From: a virus
Reading direction: 5' to 3' (one strand)
IMG/VR virus record: IMGVR_UViG_3300024308_000046
Coordinates: 1-38,201 of that record
Length of the DNA stretch: 38,201 bases
The notes beneath the pieces are model-generated. The model was given only the letters and a program-made list of their open reading frames with translations, did not search any database and was not told where the DNA came from. This document shows positions 21,195 through 29,716 of the stretch, piece after piece. The translations under genes were made by a program, and so were the position numbers. The first letter of the stretch is position 1. Each line of letters begins with the position of its first letter.

Positions 21195-22382
21195 TCAGGC
21201 GTTGATCTGGGCGGCGTAGTCGACCAGGTAGCGGTCGGTGATGCGCTGCTTGAAGGTGAGGTCCTCCAGCGGCGGCACGGGGGTGTAGTCGTAGTCGATG
21301 AACAGCTTGCCGGCCTTGAGGGTGTCCTTGTCGTTGGCCTCGGAGTCGTACCAGGCCTGGCCGTCGATGATGTAGCCGGCGGCCTTCAGCTCGCGGAACT
21401 TGGCGTTGATGCCAGCGATGATGTCCTTGATCAGGCCCGGGGTCATGGGCTTGTCCACGGCCCAGAAGTGCGCCTCGGCCATGGTGTCGGCCAGCACCTG
21501 GGCGGTGCGGGTGTAGTTCTCGAAGGCGAAGAGTGGGTCCTCGCTGCAGGTGCGCGAGCCCCAGAAGCGGAAGCCGGCCTCCTGGATGAGGGTGGTGACC
21601 TCGTTGCTGTTGAGGTAGTTGGCGTCGGTGGCGGGGTTCTGCAGGTCCCACCAGACGTCGGCACTGATGCCGGTGACGCCGTCCACGGCGACGTTGGAAA
21701 GCGTCTTGTGCCAGCCGATCTCCTGGTCGATCTTGGCCCGCAGGCCCAGGGCGATGGCCACCGCCGGGGCGGTGACGGTGGCGCTCTCGGTGGTGCTCCA
21801 GCGCTGGAAGTCGGGCCAGATCACCATGCATTCGCGGGCGCCGAAGTTGTTGCGGTAGGCGACGGCCTCTTCCTTGGTCTTGCAGCCGTGGGCGCTGAGG
21901 TAGGCGAAGGCGCGCAGGTCCTTGGCGATGCTCACCAGGGCGGCGGCCACCTCCTGGCTGTCCAGCCCCGGCACTCCGAGGATGCGCGGCACCACCCCCA
22001 GGCGGCCCTTGGCGGCCAGCAGGGCCTTCATGCCGGTGTACTTGCCGTCGGCGGTGGTGGTGCCGATGAGGTGGGACTTGAGCGAGGCGGCCTTCTGCGC
22101 CTCGGTCTCGCCGGTGCCGTCCGCCACGCGCACCACGATGGTCAGCGGCTTGGTCTGGTCGGCGATGGCCTGCAGGCTGGCGGCCAGGGTGCCCTGGGTG
22201 CCGGCCTTGCCGACGGCGGTCTGCACGTTGGTGATGAGCACCGGGGTGTCGAGGGGGAAGGCGGCTGCGTCGGCGTCCGCGCCGGTGCAGACCAGGCCGA
22301 TGACGGCAGTGGGGATGGTGCGGATCGGGCGCGTGCCCTCGTTGATTTCGAGGACGCGCACGCCGTGGAGGTAGTCGGCCAT
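21195..22382 (-). CDS. FI: Contractile tail sheath protein FI
   Basis: A 395-aa P2 FI homologue. It starts MADYLHGVRVLEINEGTRPI, continues IPTAVIGLVCTGADADA and has FRFWGSRTCS and WAVDKPMTPGLIKDIIAGIN in the C-terminal half, typical of myoviral sheath proteins. Start 22382 is chosen at the conserved MADYLHG. It is the first gene of the FI-D operon, with a late-activator box centred 83 bp upstream. Confidence 0.95.
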   Translation of the reverse strand: MADYLHGVRVLEINEGTRPIRTIPTAVIGLVCTGADADAAAFPLDTPVLITNVQTAVGKAGTQGTLAASLQAIADQTKPLTIVVRVADGTGETEAQKAASLKSHLIGTTTADGKYTGMKALLAAKGRLGVVPRILGVPGLDSQEVAAALVSIAKDLRAFAYLSAHGCKTKEEAVAYRNNFGARECMVIWPDFQRWSTTESATVTAPAVAIALGLRAKIDQEIGWHKTLSNVAVDGVTGISADVWWDLQNPATDANYLNSNEVTTLIQEAGFRFWGSRTCSEDPLFAFENYTRTAQVLADTMAEAHFWAVDKPMTPGLIKDIIAGINAKFRELKAAGYIIDGQAWYDSEANDKDTLKAGKLFIDYDYTPVPPLEDLTFKQRITDRYLVDYAAQINA

Positions 22383-22455
22383 GGTCGGTGCCTGCGTTGT
22401 GGGATGACAGGGCACAGGCTGCCGCGCGCGCGACGGCGCGGCGAGCGGCGGGGGT

Positions 22456-22474
22456 TGTAGGGGAGGGGGTTACA
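22456..22474. promoter_or_regulatory. Late promoter box upstream of FI
   Basis: TTGTA ... TACAA dyad: TGTA at 22456-22459 and TACA at 22471-22474 with eleven G-rich bases between. It has the same architecture as the boxes before V and P and corresponds to the TGT-N-ACA dyads at which P2 Ogr acts about 55 bp upstream of late transcription starts. Confidence 0.75.
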
Positions 22475-22573
22475 ACGCGTGCAGGCGGCGGGTGGGGTAG
22501 GGTTGGTATCAAGGCCGGTGCGGAGCCCGGGGGATGTGGTGCGGTAGAATCCTTCCTTCACAAGGAGGCTGTT

Positions 22574-22864
22574 ATGTGTACCCCTGATCCACGCTCTATT
22601 CTGCGGTTTTTCGTATGGGCTACGTTCGCGTTTCCAGCGCTTTTGAGCATGCACTTCTATGTGCAGATACTAGGGCCGGTTAGGCGCGTGGGCCTCTTGT
22701 ATGTTCCGTATTCTCTTGTTGAAGGAAACCTTCCGCTCACCTTTGTGCGCACTCTGTTACTGCTCACCCTGGTAGGTGGCGCTTGCGTTCTTTGGGCGGT
22801 TCTTCTGAGGAAGATCGAGCGAGTGTGGCAGCAACGAAAGACAGCTGGGAAACCGTCCTTCTAA
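22574..22864 (+). CDS. Two-TM moron protein in the P2 Z/fun locus
   Basis: A 96-aa protein starting MCTPDPRSILRFFVWATFAF. Two membrane spans are predicted (about 9-31, and TLLLLTLVGGACVLWAVLLR near 61-82), with a short loop between them and a basic tail. A perfect AAGGAG(G) lies 6 bases before ATG 22574, a possible -10 (TAGAAT, 22545-22550) upstream and a TTCG-loop hairpin downstream, so it looks like an independently expressed moron. It is on the strand opposite to the tail genes and lies between the fibre assembly gene and FI, where P2 has Z/fun, a gene that excludes T5. Function unknown; no family recognised. Confidence 0.78.
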   Translation: MCTPDPRSILRFFVWATFAFPALLSMHFYVQILGPVRRVGLLYVPYSLVEGNLPLTFVRTLLLLTLVGGACVLWAVLLRKIERVWQQRKTAGKPSF

Positions 22865-22882
22865 GAGGGCCTTCGGGCCCTC
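22865..22882. terminator. Hairpin terminator with TTCG loop
   Basis: GAGGGCC-TTCG-GGCCCTC, directly after the moron stop codon on the + strand and 40 bp from the end of the fibre assembly gene. The UUCG tetraloop gives an unusually stable hairpin; the T run is weak (TCTC). Confidence 0.7.
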
Positions 22883-22921
22883 TCTCCATACAAGTGCTTC
22901 CATTTGCATAGGGCAGCACAG

Positions 22922-23503
22922 TCAGCGGCCGGCGTTGCCCACCCCGTGCACGGCGGCCTCGATGGTGGCAACGGTCTCGGCGGCAATGTCCTCGGCCCGG
23001 GCGCTGTCGCCCGAGGCCATGGCCTGGCGGATCAGCTCCTTGGCCTGCAGGCGCGTCTCGCGGATCTGGTACAGCGCCTCGGTGTAGGCGGCGGCCTCGG
23101 CCAGGATGCTGTCGGCGGCCTGCCGTGGGGTGCGCCCGTTGAGGGCCCAGGCGGCAACGGTGCGCGGCACTTCGCCCTGGTAGTCAGCGGCGGCGAAGGC
23201 CTGGGCCTCGGCGGCGGCGCGCTCGTACTCCACGGCGCGCAGGGGGTCGCCGGCGACGGTGCGGCGCGCTGCGTCGGCGGCGGTGTCGATGCGCTGGACG
23301 AGCTCTGCCACCGTCAGCGTCGGAGCGGCCGGTTTGACAAGTTGCAGTGTGCCCTCTGCCGTCAGGTGGATCTGCTGCCCCTTGGCGAGCCCCTGCAGCA
23401 ACTGGGCGTATTCATCGGCGGTGAGGGGGATGCAGTCGTCCGGTACGTCGCTGCCGTTGATTCTCGGGGCGTAGAAGCCGCCGGTCATGGGTGAATACAG
23501 CAT
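22922..23503 (-). CDS. G: Tail fibre assembly protein
   Basis: A 193-aa protein of the Tfa / P2 GpG type that helps the fibre fold. It starts MLYSPMTGGFYAPRINGSDV with DCIPLTADEYAQLLQGLAKG next, the family N-terminal domain; Ala/Glu-rich helices follow. Located directly downstream of the fibre gene (9 bp), in the P2 G position. The N-terminal domain is well matched; the C-terminus is variable, as expected. Confidence 0.9.
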   Translation of the reverse strand: MLYSPMTGGFYAPRINGSDVPDDCIPLTADEYAQLLQGLAKGQQIHLTAEGTLQLVKPAAPTLTVAELVQRIDTAADAARRTVAGDPLRAVEYERAAAEAQAFAAADYQGEVPRTVAAWALNGRTPRQAADSILAEAAAYTEALYQIRETRLQAKELIRQAMASGDSARAEDIAAETVATIEAAVHGVGNAGR

Positions 23504-23512
23504 GGTCGCTCC

Positions 23513-24946
23513 TTATTTGCCGATGGCAAGCCAGTACACGTCGAAGTTGGAGTCACCGCTGGATGAGGAACCGTTGCCTGAGCGGCGAGCAAAAACTGCG
23601 GCCGAGCGGTTGAGCGCGCCGTTGCTCTGCGAGGTATCCCAGCCTAGGGGGACGCCGACGACAGGGAGGGCGATCTCGGCGTATTTGCTGTTGGGGAAGG
23701 TGACGGGGAACGTGACGGTGATGGGGCCTGCCGCCCCGTTGGAGGCTCGGCCCCACTGCAGGATCAGGCCCCCCAGCCAGGTGGGCAGCGCGATGTAGCC
23801 GGTTGCTCCCAGTAGCAGGTTCACGCCGGCTCGCAAGGTCTTGGGCGTGACCGTTACGTTGTCCAGCACGCCCGCCGTCACCTCGGCCTGGGTACCGATC
23901 CTGAGCACTCCGCGCAGGGTCTCCGTAGCATTGGCAGCGGCTGAGCGCAGGGACTGGAAAACCCTGAACGAGGTCATGGGGCGTGTGTTGTCTGCCGCAT
24001 CGCCCGCCTCGGCGTCGGCCTGGCTGGCGATGGCGATGCCATAGCCCTCCAGGCTGGTGGGGTTGGTGGCGGCGATCACGCGGCCGTAGCGGTCCACGGT
24101 GACGCTGCGGTAGGTGCCCACGGTGACCCCGCTGGGCCCGGCCATCATCTCGAAGATCAGGTCGGTGCTGCCCAGGGTAATGGGGGCGTCGCTCACCAGT
24201 TGCCAGACGCTGTCGCCGTGGGCAGTGCCCTTTTCCACATGGACCAGCAGGCCCGGCGTCACTTCGGCGCTGGCGTCCGCGTCCGGCGCCCGGTTCCAGC
24301 CGCTGGCCGACACCAGGTAGATCCCGTTGTCCCGCGCCTGGGGCTGGTTCTTCACCAGCACCCGGGCGCCGACGGTGAGGGCGACACCGTCAAGGGTCTG
24401 GATACCGCTGAGGGTGACGGGGGCCGTGGTGGCGGCCAGCACCGAGTGTTTGAAGTCCTGCTTGTTCAGCTCCTCGAGCAGACGCTGCTCGACGAAGCTG
24501 CGGGTCGCCAGCACCACGCTGGGGTCGACCTTCAGCTCCACCGTGCTGGTACTGCTCACCACCAGCACCATGCGCAGCACCTGGGTGCGCCCGCTGCCCT
24601 CGGCCAGCTGCGGCTTGTAGCTGGGCGGGCAGTTGGCCACGGCCACCAGGGTGCCGGCGGCGTCGTACAGGCCCAGCTCGCGGATCCACCAGCCGCCGAC
24701 GGTCTCGGGGATGACCAGCTCGGCGATCACCTGGCTGCTGTTGGCCGGGTCCACCTGCAGGGTGTTGAGGTTGGCCCGGTACGTCTCGCGCACCAGGGCC
24801 GTCTGGGTGCGGTCGGGGTTGGGCAGGCTGCCGTTGCCGTCGCCGACGGCCATCTTGCTGATCTGCAGGGGCTGGTTGAGGGCGGCGGCGTTGGCCAGCT
24901 TGGCCTCGCCGAGGGCGGTGAGGATGGCGTAGTAGGTCTGGCTCAT
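23513..24946 (-). CDS. H: Tail fibre protein H
   Basis: A 477-aa receptor-binding fibre. The N-terminal 150 residues are the phage tail-collar/DUF3751 domain that docks on the baseplate (SQTYYAILTALGEAKLANAA ... VIPETVGGWWIRELGLYDAA). Next come repeats with GxxVTVGTYRSVTVDRYGRV. The C-terminal gp53-like tip is GYIALPTWLGGLILQWGRAS ... NFDVYWLAIGK, which sets host range. It is shorter than P2 H (669 aa), so the shaft is reduced. The ATG overlaps the I stop as ATGA. Longer in-frame extension upstream would overlap gene I and is rejected. Confidence 0.93.
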   Translation of the reverse strand: MSQTYYAILTALGEAKLANAAALNQPLQISKMAVGDGNGSLPNPDRTQTALVRETYRANLNTLQVDPANSSQVIAELVIPETVGGWWIRELGLYDAAGTLVAVANCPPSYKPQLAEGSGRTQVLRMVLVVSSTSTVELKVDPSVVLATRSFVEQRLLEELNKQDFKHSVLAATTAPVTLSGIQTLDGVALTVGARVLVKNQPQARDNGIYLVSASGWNRAPDADASAEVTPGLLVHVEKGTAHGDSVWQLVSDAPITLGSTDLIFEMMAGPSGVTVGTYRSVTVDRYGRVIAATNPTSLEGYGIAIASQADAEAGDAADNTRPMTSFRVFQSLRSAAANATETLRGVLRIGTQAEVTAGVLDNVTVTPKTLRAGVNLLLGATGYIALPTWLGGLILQWGRASNGAAGPITVTFPVTFPNSKYAEIALPVVGVPLGWDTSQSNGALNRSAAVFARRSGNGSSSSGDSNFDVYWLAIGK

Positions 24947-25560
24947 GGGTAGACGCTCAGGGTGTCGATGAGGTGGGAGGTACCGCCCGCCACCAGCGTG
25001 GGGCTGCTGACCTCGATGGGGCCGGGGGCGTAGGGGTAGACGGTGAGGGTTTCGCCATCCAGCACGGCCACGCCAAGTGCAGCCGGGCCACGTGCCTCCA
25101 GGCTGATGGCCAGGCCGGTGAGGTGGCGGCTGAGGGGCTTGGCGTCGTCGATCAGCAGCGTGAGGGATTCGTACATGGCCTCGGTGATGCCGGAATCCAG
25201 CACGCCGATGTCCAGCGCGAAGGTGCCGCGAGGGCCTGCTGGCGTGGTCTGCCACCACTCGGTGACGCGGATCAGGTAGCCCAGGGGCTCCACCACGCGG
25301 CGCAAGGCGCCGATGGTGCCCTTGTGGGCGTGCACGAACCACGCGGAGCGGATCACCTGGCGTTTGGTGGCCTCGCTCCAGCCGGCTTCCCAGCGGTCCA
25401 CGGAGAACGCCCAGGCGAGGTAAGGCAGCAGGGCTACCGGGCAGCGCTCGGGGCTCACCAGGTCGCGGATGGGCACCGGTACCCGCTCGATCTCGGCCAG
25501 GGCCTGGGTGGCGAGGCGCTCCAGGGCGGTGGCGTTGCCGGGCAGCAGCGGGCGGGCCAT
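24943..25560 (-). CDS. I: Baseplate/tail protein I
   Basis: A 205-aa P2 GpI homologue, a baseplate wedge protein to which the fibre attaches. Signature: LLPYLAWAFSVDRWEAGWSE and WFVHAHKGTIGALRRVVEPL. It starts at ATG 25560, which overlaps the J stop by one base; a GTG one codon upstream is also possible. It precedes H. Confidence 0.94.
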   Translation of the reverse strand: MARPLLPGNATALERLATQALAEIERVPVPIRDLVSPERCPVALLPYLAWAFSVDRWEAGWSEATKRQVIRSAWFVHAHKGTIGALRRVVEPLGYLIRVTEWWQTTPAGPRGTFALDIGVLDSGITEAMYESLTLLIDDAKPLSRHLTGLAISLEARGPAALGVAVLDGETLTVYPYAPGPIEVSSPTLVAGGTSHLIDTLSVYP

Positions 25561-26459
25561 CACAGCGACGCCAGGCTGAGGTGGATGCCGGTGCAGTACC
25601 CGGCCTGGTAGGCCGTGGGCACGATGTCGGCCCAGCCGTTGAGCTGCACCTTGCGCACCCCCTCCACGTGCAGCGCGGCATGCACGGCCGAGGCGGAAAC
25701 CTCCACCCCCAGGCGCCGGCGGGCGTCGACCAGGGCCCGGCAGCGGGCCTCGGCCGCCGCCAGGATGGGCTCGGCCTCGGGGCCGGTGCTGGCCAGGTAC
25801 AGGGTGGCGGTGACGCTGTAGGGGATGATCTGCGCGCCCTGCACGGTGAGGCGGTCGGCCACCGGGCGCACGTCCTCGTCGGAGAGGGCGGCGAGCACCA
25901 CGGCCAGCAGGTCCGCCGGGGCGCTGCCGTCGCCGGCCAGGGCCTGCACGGTGACCACCACCTCGGCCGGGGCCGGGCTCACGGCGGTGGCATCGGCCAC
26001 CCGGCCGTCGGCGCTGCGGGCGTGGTAGACGTAGGCGTTGCGCGGGCCGGCGGTGCTCAGGCCCTCGAAGGCCATCTGCGCGCGCTCGCGCAGGGCGTCG
26101 TCACCCTCCATCACCGCCGGGGCCTGGTCGGTGGCGGGCGTCACCACCAGGCGGCGCACGTTGTAGTTGGCGGCCACCTGGTCCAGGTCGGCGCCACGGG
26201 CCTTGGCCAGCAGGGTGGCCAGGGCGGCCTCGTTGACCCGTTGCCGCCAGACCAGTTCGCGGTAGGCGTTCTCCTGCAGCAGCTTGTTGAGCGGGTCGGA
26301 CTCCAGCGCCATGCGCGCGGCGATCTCCTCGCGCTCGGCCTCGGGCCACAGGGCCAGCAGCGCGGCCTTGCGCTGCTCCAGGATCTGCTCGTAGTCCAGC
26401 TGCTCCACCACCCTGGGGTCGGGCAGCTGGGCCAGGTCGATGGGGGTAAAGGTCTTCAT
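25560..26459 (-). CDS. J: Baseplate assembly protein J
   Basis: A 299-aa P2 GpJ homologue, a wedge protein at the baseplate edge (T4 gp6-like). It starts MKTFTPIDLAQLPDPRVVEQ and has REEIAARMALESDPLNKLLQ and the core GDDALRERAQMAFEGLSTAG followed by YVYHARSADGRVADATAVSP. The length is standard. The start overlaps W as ATGA. Confidence 0.95.
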   Translation of the reverse strand: MKTFTPIDLAQLPDPRVVEQLDYEQILEQRKAALLALWPEAEREEIAARMALESDPLNKLLQENAYRELVWRQRVNEAALATLLAKARGADLDQVAANYNVRRLVVTPATDQAPAVMEGDDALRERAQMAFEGLSTAGPRNAYVYHARSADGRVADATAVSPAPAEVVVTVQALAGDGSAPADLLAVVLAALSDEDVRPVADRLTVQGAQIIPYSVTATLYLASTGPEAEPILAAAEARCRALVDARRRLGVEVSASAVHAALHVEGVRKVQLNGWADIVPTAYQAGYCTGIHLSLASL

Positions 26460-26800
26460 GCCACGGCCCCCAGGTTGAGCGGCACGCTCAGGCTGCCGGC
26501 GTCCAGGCTCTCCCGGTCGGTGACCTCCAGTTCCAGCACGTACTGCCCGGCCTGGCTGAGCTGGGTGAGCTGCACGCGGTCCACGCGCACGCGCGGCTCC
26601 CAGCGCATGAGCGCCATGGCGATGGCGGCGTAGCAGCGCAGCAGGGTGGCGGCGTTGCCGGGCTGGTCGATCAGGTCCACCAGCAGGCAGCCGTACTCCC
26701 GGCGCTGCACGCGGCTGCCGATGCGGGTGGTGACGATGTCGCCGATGCTCTGGCGGATGTGCTCGCGCCGGCTGATGGCGGCCCCGGTGTGGCGGTTCAT
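26456..26800 (-). CDS. W: Baseplate wedge protein W (gp25-like)
   Basis: A 114-aa P2 GpW / T4 gp25-like protein at the core of the baseplate wedge, which starts sheath assembly. Signature: REHIRQSIGDIVTTRIGSRV, then QRREYGCLLVDLIDQP with the conserved EYG motif, and RWEPRVRVDRVQL. Both ends overlap neighbours by ATGA. Confidence 0.95.
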   Translation of the reverse strand: MNRHTGAAISRREHIRQSIGDIVTTRIGSRVQRREYGCLLVDLIDQPGNAATLLRCYAAIAMALMRWEPRVRVDRVQLTQLSQAGQYVLELEVTDRESLDAGSLSVPLNLGAVA

Positions 26801-27363
26801 AGCGGCGGGCTCGTGGGGGCGCCCAGGTTGCCCAGGTGCACGTGCTTGACCAGGCTCACGCCGGCGGCGACCACGTCGGTGCTCACGGTGACGGTGCCGG
26901 TGACGTTCTGGTTGCCGGTCTGGGTGTAGTTGCCCTGGTGGGTGATGTCGCCGGTGATGGTTATGCCGCCGGTGCTCACCAGTTCGGTGCTGCCGCCGGC
27001 CGGCAGGGTGGCGCGCAGGTGGTGGGCGGCGCTGTCGTACTCGATCACTGCGCCGTCGCGATAGGTGCGCCGGTGCAGGCCTGGGCGGTCGCCATTGGCA
27101 GGGTGCTGGTCACTGAACAGGCCGACGATGGCCACGCCGTTGGCGGTCTGGCCAGAGGGGCTCAGTAGCACGACCTGCTCGCCGATGGTCGGTGGGTCCC
27201 ACTCGCGGTCATCGCCGGCGCGCAGCGTGGCCCAGGGCAGCCAGCCGGTGAGCAGCCGGCCACTCTGGACTTTCACGCGCGGGCCCGTGTGGTCCACCTC
27301 GGCGACAGTGCCGAGGCGGATGAGGTTTTCCAGCAGGCGGGTGATGGTGGCGAGATCGTTCAT
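26797..27363 (-). CDS. V: Baseplate spike protein V
   Basis: A 188-aa P2 GpV homologue, the tail spike that punctures the outer membrane. An N-terminal OB-fold domain (VAEVDHTGPRVKVQSGRLLT ... GEQVVLLSPSG) is followed by a beta-helix of short repeats (GGITITGDITHQGNYTQTGN, then VTGTVTVSTDV). The His-x-His (KHVHLGNLG) near the end is the usual iron-binding apex motif. Start MNDLATITR at 27363. A late promoter box lies centred 57 bp upstream. Confidence 0.95.
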   Translation of the reverse strand: MNDLATITRLLENLIRLGTVAEVDHTGPRVKVQSGRLLTGWLPWATLRAGDDREWDPPTIGEQVVLLSPSGQTANGVAIVGLFSDQHPANGDRPGLHRRTYRDGAVIEYDSAAHHLRATLPAGGSTELVSTGGITITGDITHQGNYTQTGNQNVTGTVTVSTDVVAAGVSLVKHVHLGNLGAPTSPPL

Positions 27364-27410
27364 GCCGCCGATGGTGGCGGCCACGCGCGCGTGATGCAGC
27401 CGCGCGGCTT

Positions 27411-27429
27411 TGTAAGGGGGGCGTCTACA
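27411..27429. promoter_or_regulatory. Late promoter box upstream of V
   Basis: TGTA (27411-27414), eleven bases (AGGGGGGCGTC), TACA (27426-27429). It lies over the end of gene S and centres 57 bp from the V start. P2 also has a late promoter before V. Confidence 0.75.
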
Positions 27430-27883
27430 GGGTGAGGTGGGCGAGCACCTGGTCACGCACCAGGTCCCGCTCGGCATCGGTGAGGCCGAGCAGCTCGCGC
27501 TTGGCGTACTGCACGTCGCGGGCGCCGGGGGCGGGGCGGTCGCGCAGGCCGTACTGGTGCACGCGGGCGATGCGGGCGATGCGGCCGGTGAAGCCGACCA
27601 CGGCGCCGTCGGCGCGGCCCTGGGCCTTGAGGTAGCGGGCGGTGCGCAGCTTGGTGAACATCCTGGCCTTGCGCTTGATGCGCCCGGCCTTGGCGCGCAG
27701 TTCGCGGGGCTTGCGCGGGGCGTAGGCGCTGCCGTCCGGGTTGCGCTGGGTGACGATGCGTTGCTGCTGGCTGCGGCGCAGGCCCTGGGCGACCTGGCGG
27801 GCGAGGCGGGTGCGCTCGGTGGGTTGCAGGCGGGTGATGAGCGGGGTGAGCCAGTCGCTCAGGTCGTCGAGCGGGTCAGCCAT
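27425..27883 (-). CDS. S: Tail completion protein S (virion morphogenesis)
   Basis: A 152-aa P2 GpS / phage_tail_S family protein needed for completing the tail. Signature: RLARQVAQGLRRSQQQRIVT, then QRNPDGSAYAPRKPRELR and GRIARIARVHQYGLRDRP. The start overlaps R by 8 bp. It is the last gene of the O-to-S operon. Confidence 0.94.
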   Translation of the reverse strand: MADPLDDLSDWLTPLITRLQPTERTRLARQVAQGLRRSQQQRIVTQRNPDGSAYAPRKPRELRAKAGRIKRKARMFTKLRTARYLKAQGRADGAVVGFTGRIARIARVHQYGLRDRPAPGARDVQYAKRELLGLTDAERDLVRDQVLAHLTL

Positions 27884-28355
27884 GGGGCACGTACCACAGG
27901 TCCTGGTTGCGTTGGCCCGGGGCGGGCCAGTCGGGGTCCAGCAGGGCTTCGCTGGGCTGGGGCTCGCCGGGGTGGCTGAGCTGCACCTGGCCGTTGGCGT
28001 CGTGGCTCACCACCACGCGCTCGGTGAGGCGCAGGGTGCAGGCGACGTCGGCCTTGTCGTTGTCGAGGATGTCCACCTCGAAGCTGACGGCCTCGCGGGC
28101 ACGGTCGAGGTTGGCGAGCAGCTCGGGCTGGTTGACCCGCAGCCAGCCGAGCAGCGGCAGCATGATCAGGTCCGGGTCGCCGGCGTAGTCGGTGAGGATC
28201 ACCTGCAGGTCGTAGTTGTACTCCCAGGAGAGGGATTTGGCTGCGGTGCAGCGCAGGGTGCCGTTGTCGATGAACACCAGCAGGCGGTCGGGGTTGCGTT
28301 GCAGGTCGGGGACGCTGGCCAGCAGGTGCCGGCGCAGGCTGGTGGGTTTGTTCAT
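27876..28355 (-). CDS. R: Tail completion protein R
   Basis: A 159-aa P2 GpR homologue. It starts MNKPTSLRRHLLASVPDLQR, with RLLVFIDNGTLRCTAAKSLS and WEYNYDLQVILTDYAGDPDL, the family core; it acts at the head-proximal end of the tail. The start overlaps the Rz1 stop as ATGA. Confidence 0.94.
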   Translation of the reverse strand: MNKPTSLRRHLLASVPDLQRNPDRLLVFIDNGTLRCTAAKSLSWEYNYDLQVILTDYAGDPDLIMLPLLGWLRVNQPELLANLDRAREAVSFEVDILDNDKADVACTLRLTERVVVSHDANGQVQLSHPGEPQPSEALLDPDWPAPGQRNQDLWYVPHG

Positions 28356-28609
28356 GGTTGGCCCTGTTGGTGGCGGTAGACCATGTCCACCTGGGCGGCG
28401 CAGTCGGCCCAGGCGGCTTCGAGGCGTTCGCTGTCGCTGAGCAGGTCGCCGTTAGCGGTCGGCGCCGTCGCCGGCAGCTGGCACGGCACCACTGCGGGAC
28501 AGCCAGTCACGGTAAGCGTCCGCTCCGCTGAGGGCGGGGCGCTCGCGCAGCCGGCGAGCAGCAGCAGGCAGAGGCAGAGCGGACCAGGTCCGCAGGTCGG
28601 GGTCGGCAT
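28352..28609 (-). CDS. lysC: Rz1-like outer membrane spanin lipoprotein
   Basis: An 85-aa lipoprotein. The signal sequence ends in LLLLAGC, a lipobox with Cys 21, followed by a Pro-containing periplasmic part. It begins inside the Rz gene in another frame and runs 100 bp past its end, the nested arrangement of P2 lysB/lysC and lambda Rz/Rz1. It pairs with Rz to fuse inner and outer membranes at lysis. Three further Cys residues occur. Confidence 0.9.
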   Translation of the reverse strand: MPTPTCGPGPLCLCLLLLAGCASAPPSAERTLTVTGCPAVVPCQLPATAPTANGDLLSDSERLEAAWADCAAQVDMVYRHQQGQP

Positions 28610-28895
28610 GGGTCAGCTCCTTGAGGGTGCGCTCGCGCTGGGCCAGGCCCTGGCGCAGTTGGGTCTGGAGGGTGCGCAGAGCGGCCTGGGCGGTGCGCTC
28701 GGCCTGCAGGGCCTGGTCGAGCTGGGTGATGGTCTGCGCCTGGCGCTCGATGCGCTCGCGGGCCTGCTGCAGGGCCTGGCCGTCGCGCTCGGCGCGGGCA
28801 CTTTCGGCCTGGCTGCGCAGCTGCTGGGTCCACAGCAGCAGGGCCAGGGCGGCCAGCAGGGCGAGGCCGTAGCGGGCCTGGCGCAGGGGACTCAC
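28452..28895 (-). CDS. lysB: Rz-like inner membrane spanin
   Basis: A 147-aa protein from GTG 28895, overlapping the endolysin stop as GTGA. One N-terminal membrane anchor (RYGLALLAALALLLWTQQL) is followed by a long periplasmic coiled coil (SARAERDGQALQQARERIER, QAQTITQLDQALQAERTAQA) typical of Rz/LysB. Its 3' part codes for Rz1 in a second frame. Confidence 0.9.
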   Translation of the reverse strand: MSPLRQARYGLALLAALALLLWTQQLRSQAESARAERDGQALQQARERIERQAQTITQLDQALQAERTAQAALRTLQTQLRQGLAQRERTLKELTHADPDLRTWSALPLPAAARRLRERPALSGADAYRDWLSRSGAVPAAGDGADR

Positions 28896-29716
28896 GCGGC
28901 GGCCTCGGTGTGCCGGGCGTAGGCGCGTTCGAGCTTCACGTCGTAGAGGTTGCGGGCGTAGGCGGGGCCGTTGTAGCGGCGGGCGAACTCGGCCCACTTC
29001 TTTCCCTTGAGGGCCTTGTGCAGGGCCGGGTCGGTTTCGATGAAGCGGACGAAGGCGTCGAGCTGCTCGGCCTCGCTGCGCTGTATGGCCTCGGCGAACG
29101 CCTGGACGCTGGGGTAGCCGAGGGCGGTGGCGTGGTAGCCCATGATCTGGAACAGGCCCCAGCTGGCGGACTCCAGGGCGCAGGTGTCGTCCAGCTGGCG
29201 GGCGCTGGCCAGGCGCTGGTGTTCGGCGGTGCCGCCGGCGTAGCCACCGGGCGCGGCGTTGACCAGGTTGGGGAACTTGGCGGCCAGCTCCAGGGCGCGC
29301 TGCTCCCGCTGCTGCACGTCGTCACCCGGGGCTCGGGCCAGCTTGAGGCGGGCCAGCATGACGTGGCGCTCGAAGAGGATCACCGGGCGGCCATTGGCAA
29401 GGAAGCCCTGGCCCCGGCTCTCCACCTCGTTGACGGCGTAGAGCGCGGCCAGTTCGATGCCGAGGCGTTTGGCGGCGGCCACCAGGTCGGCGTGCTTGAG
29501 TAGGCGACCGGTGTCCTGCCCGGCGAGGGCTGTGAGGGTCTTCTCGCCGGCGATGCCGTCCGCCACCAGGCCGATGCGGGTCTGGTAGGCGCGTACGGCC
29601 TGCTCGGTGGCGTCGCCGTAGTCGCCATCCTCGGTGAGCGTGGCGCCGTGGGCAACCAGGGCTTTCTGCAGCTGGGCGACGGCCTGGGAGCGGTCGCCGT
29701 GTCTGAGCGGGGTCAT
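28892..29716 (-). CDS. Endolysin: peptidoglycan-binding N-acetylmuramidase
   Basis: A 274-aa modular endolysin. The N-terminal PG_binding_1 domain (residues 1-68) reads MTPLRHGDRSQAVAQLQKAL, then DGDYGDATEQAVRAYQTRIG. From about 85 on comes the N-acetylmuramidase (DUF3380) domain: ALYAVNEVESRGQGFL with the likely catalytic Glu, RPVILFERHVM and SASWGLFQIMGYH. It replaces the smaller P2 LysA (GpK). No signal peptide, so it needs the holin. The start overlaps the holin stop by ATGA. Confidence 0.94.
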   Translation of the reverse strand: MTPLRHGDRSQAVAQLQKALVAHGATLTEDGDYGDATEQAVRAYQTRIGLVADGIAGEKTLTALAGQDTGRLLKHADLVAAAKRLGIELAALYAVNEVESRGQGFLANGRPVILFERHVMLARLKLARAPGDDVQQREQRALELAAKFPNLVNAAPGGYAGGTAEHQRLASARQLDDTCALESASWGLFQIMGYHATALGYPSVQAFAEAIQRSEAEQLDAFVRFIETDPALHKALKGKKWAEFARRYNGPAYARNLYDVKLERAYARHTEAAA

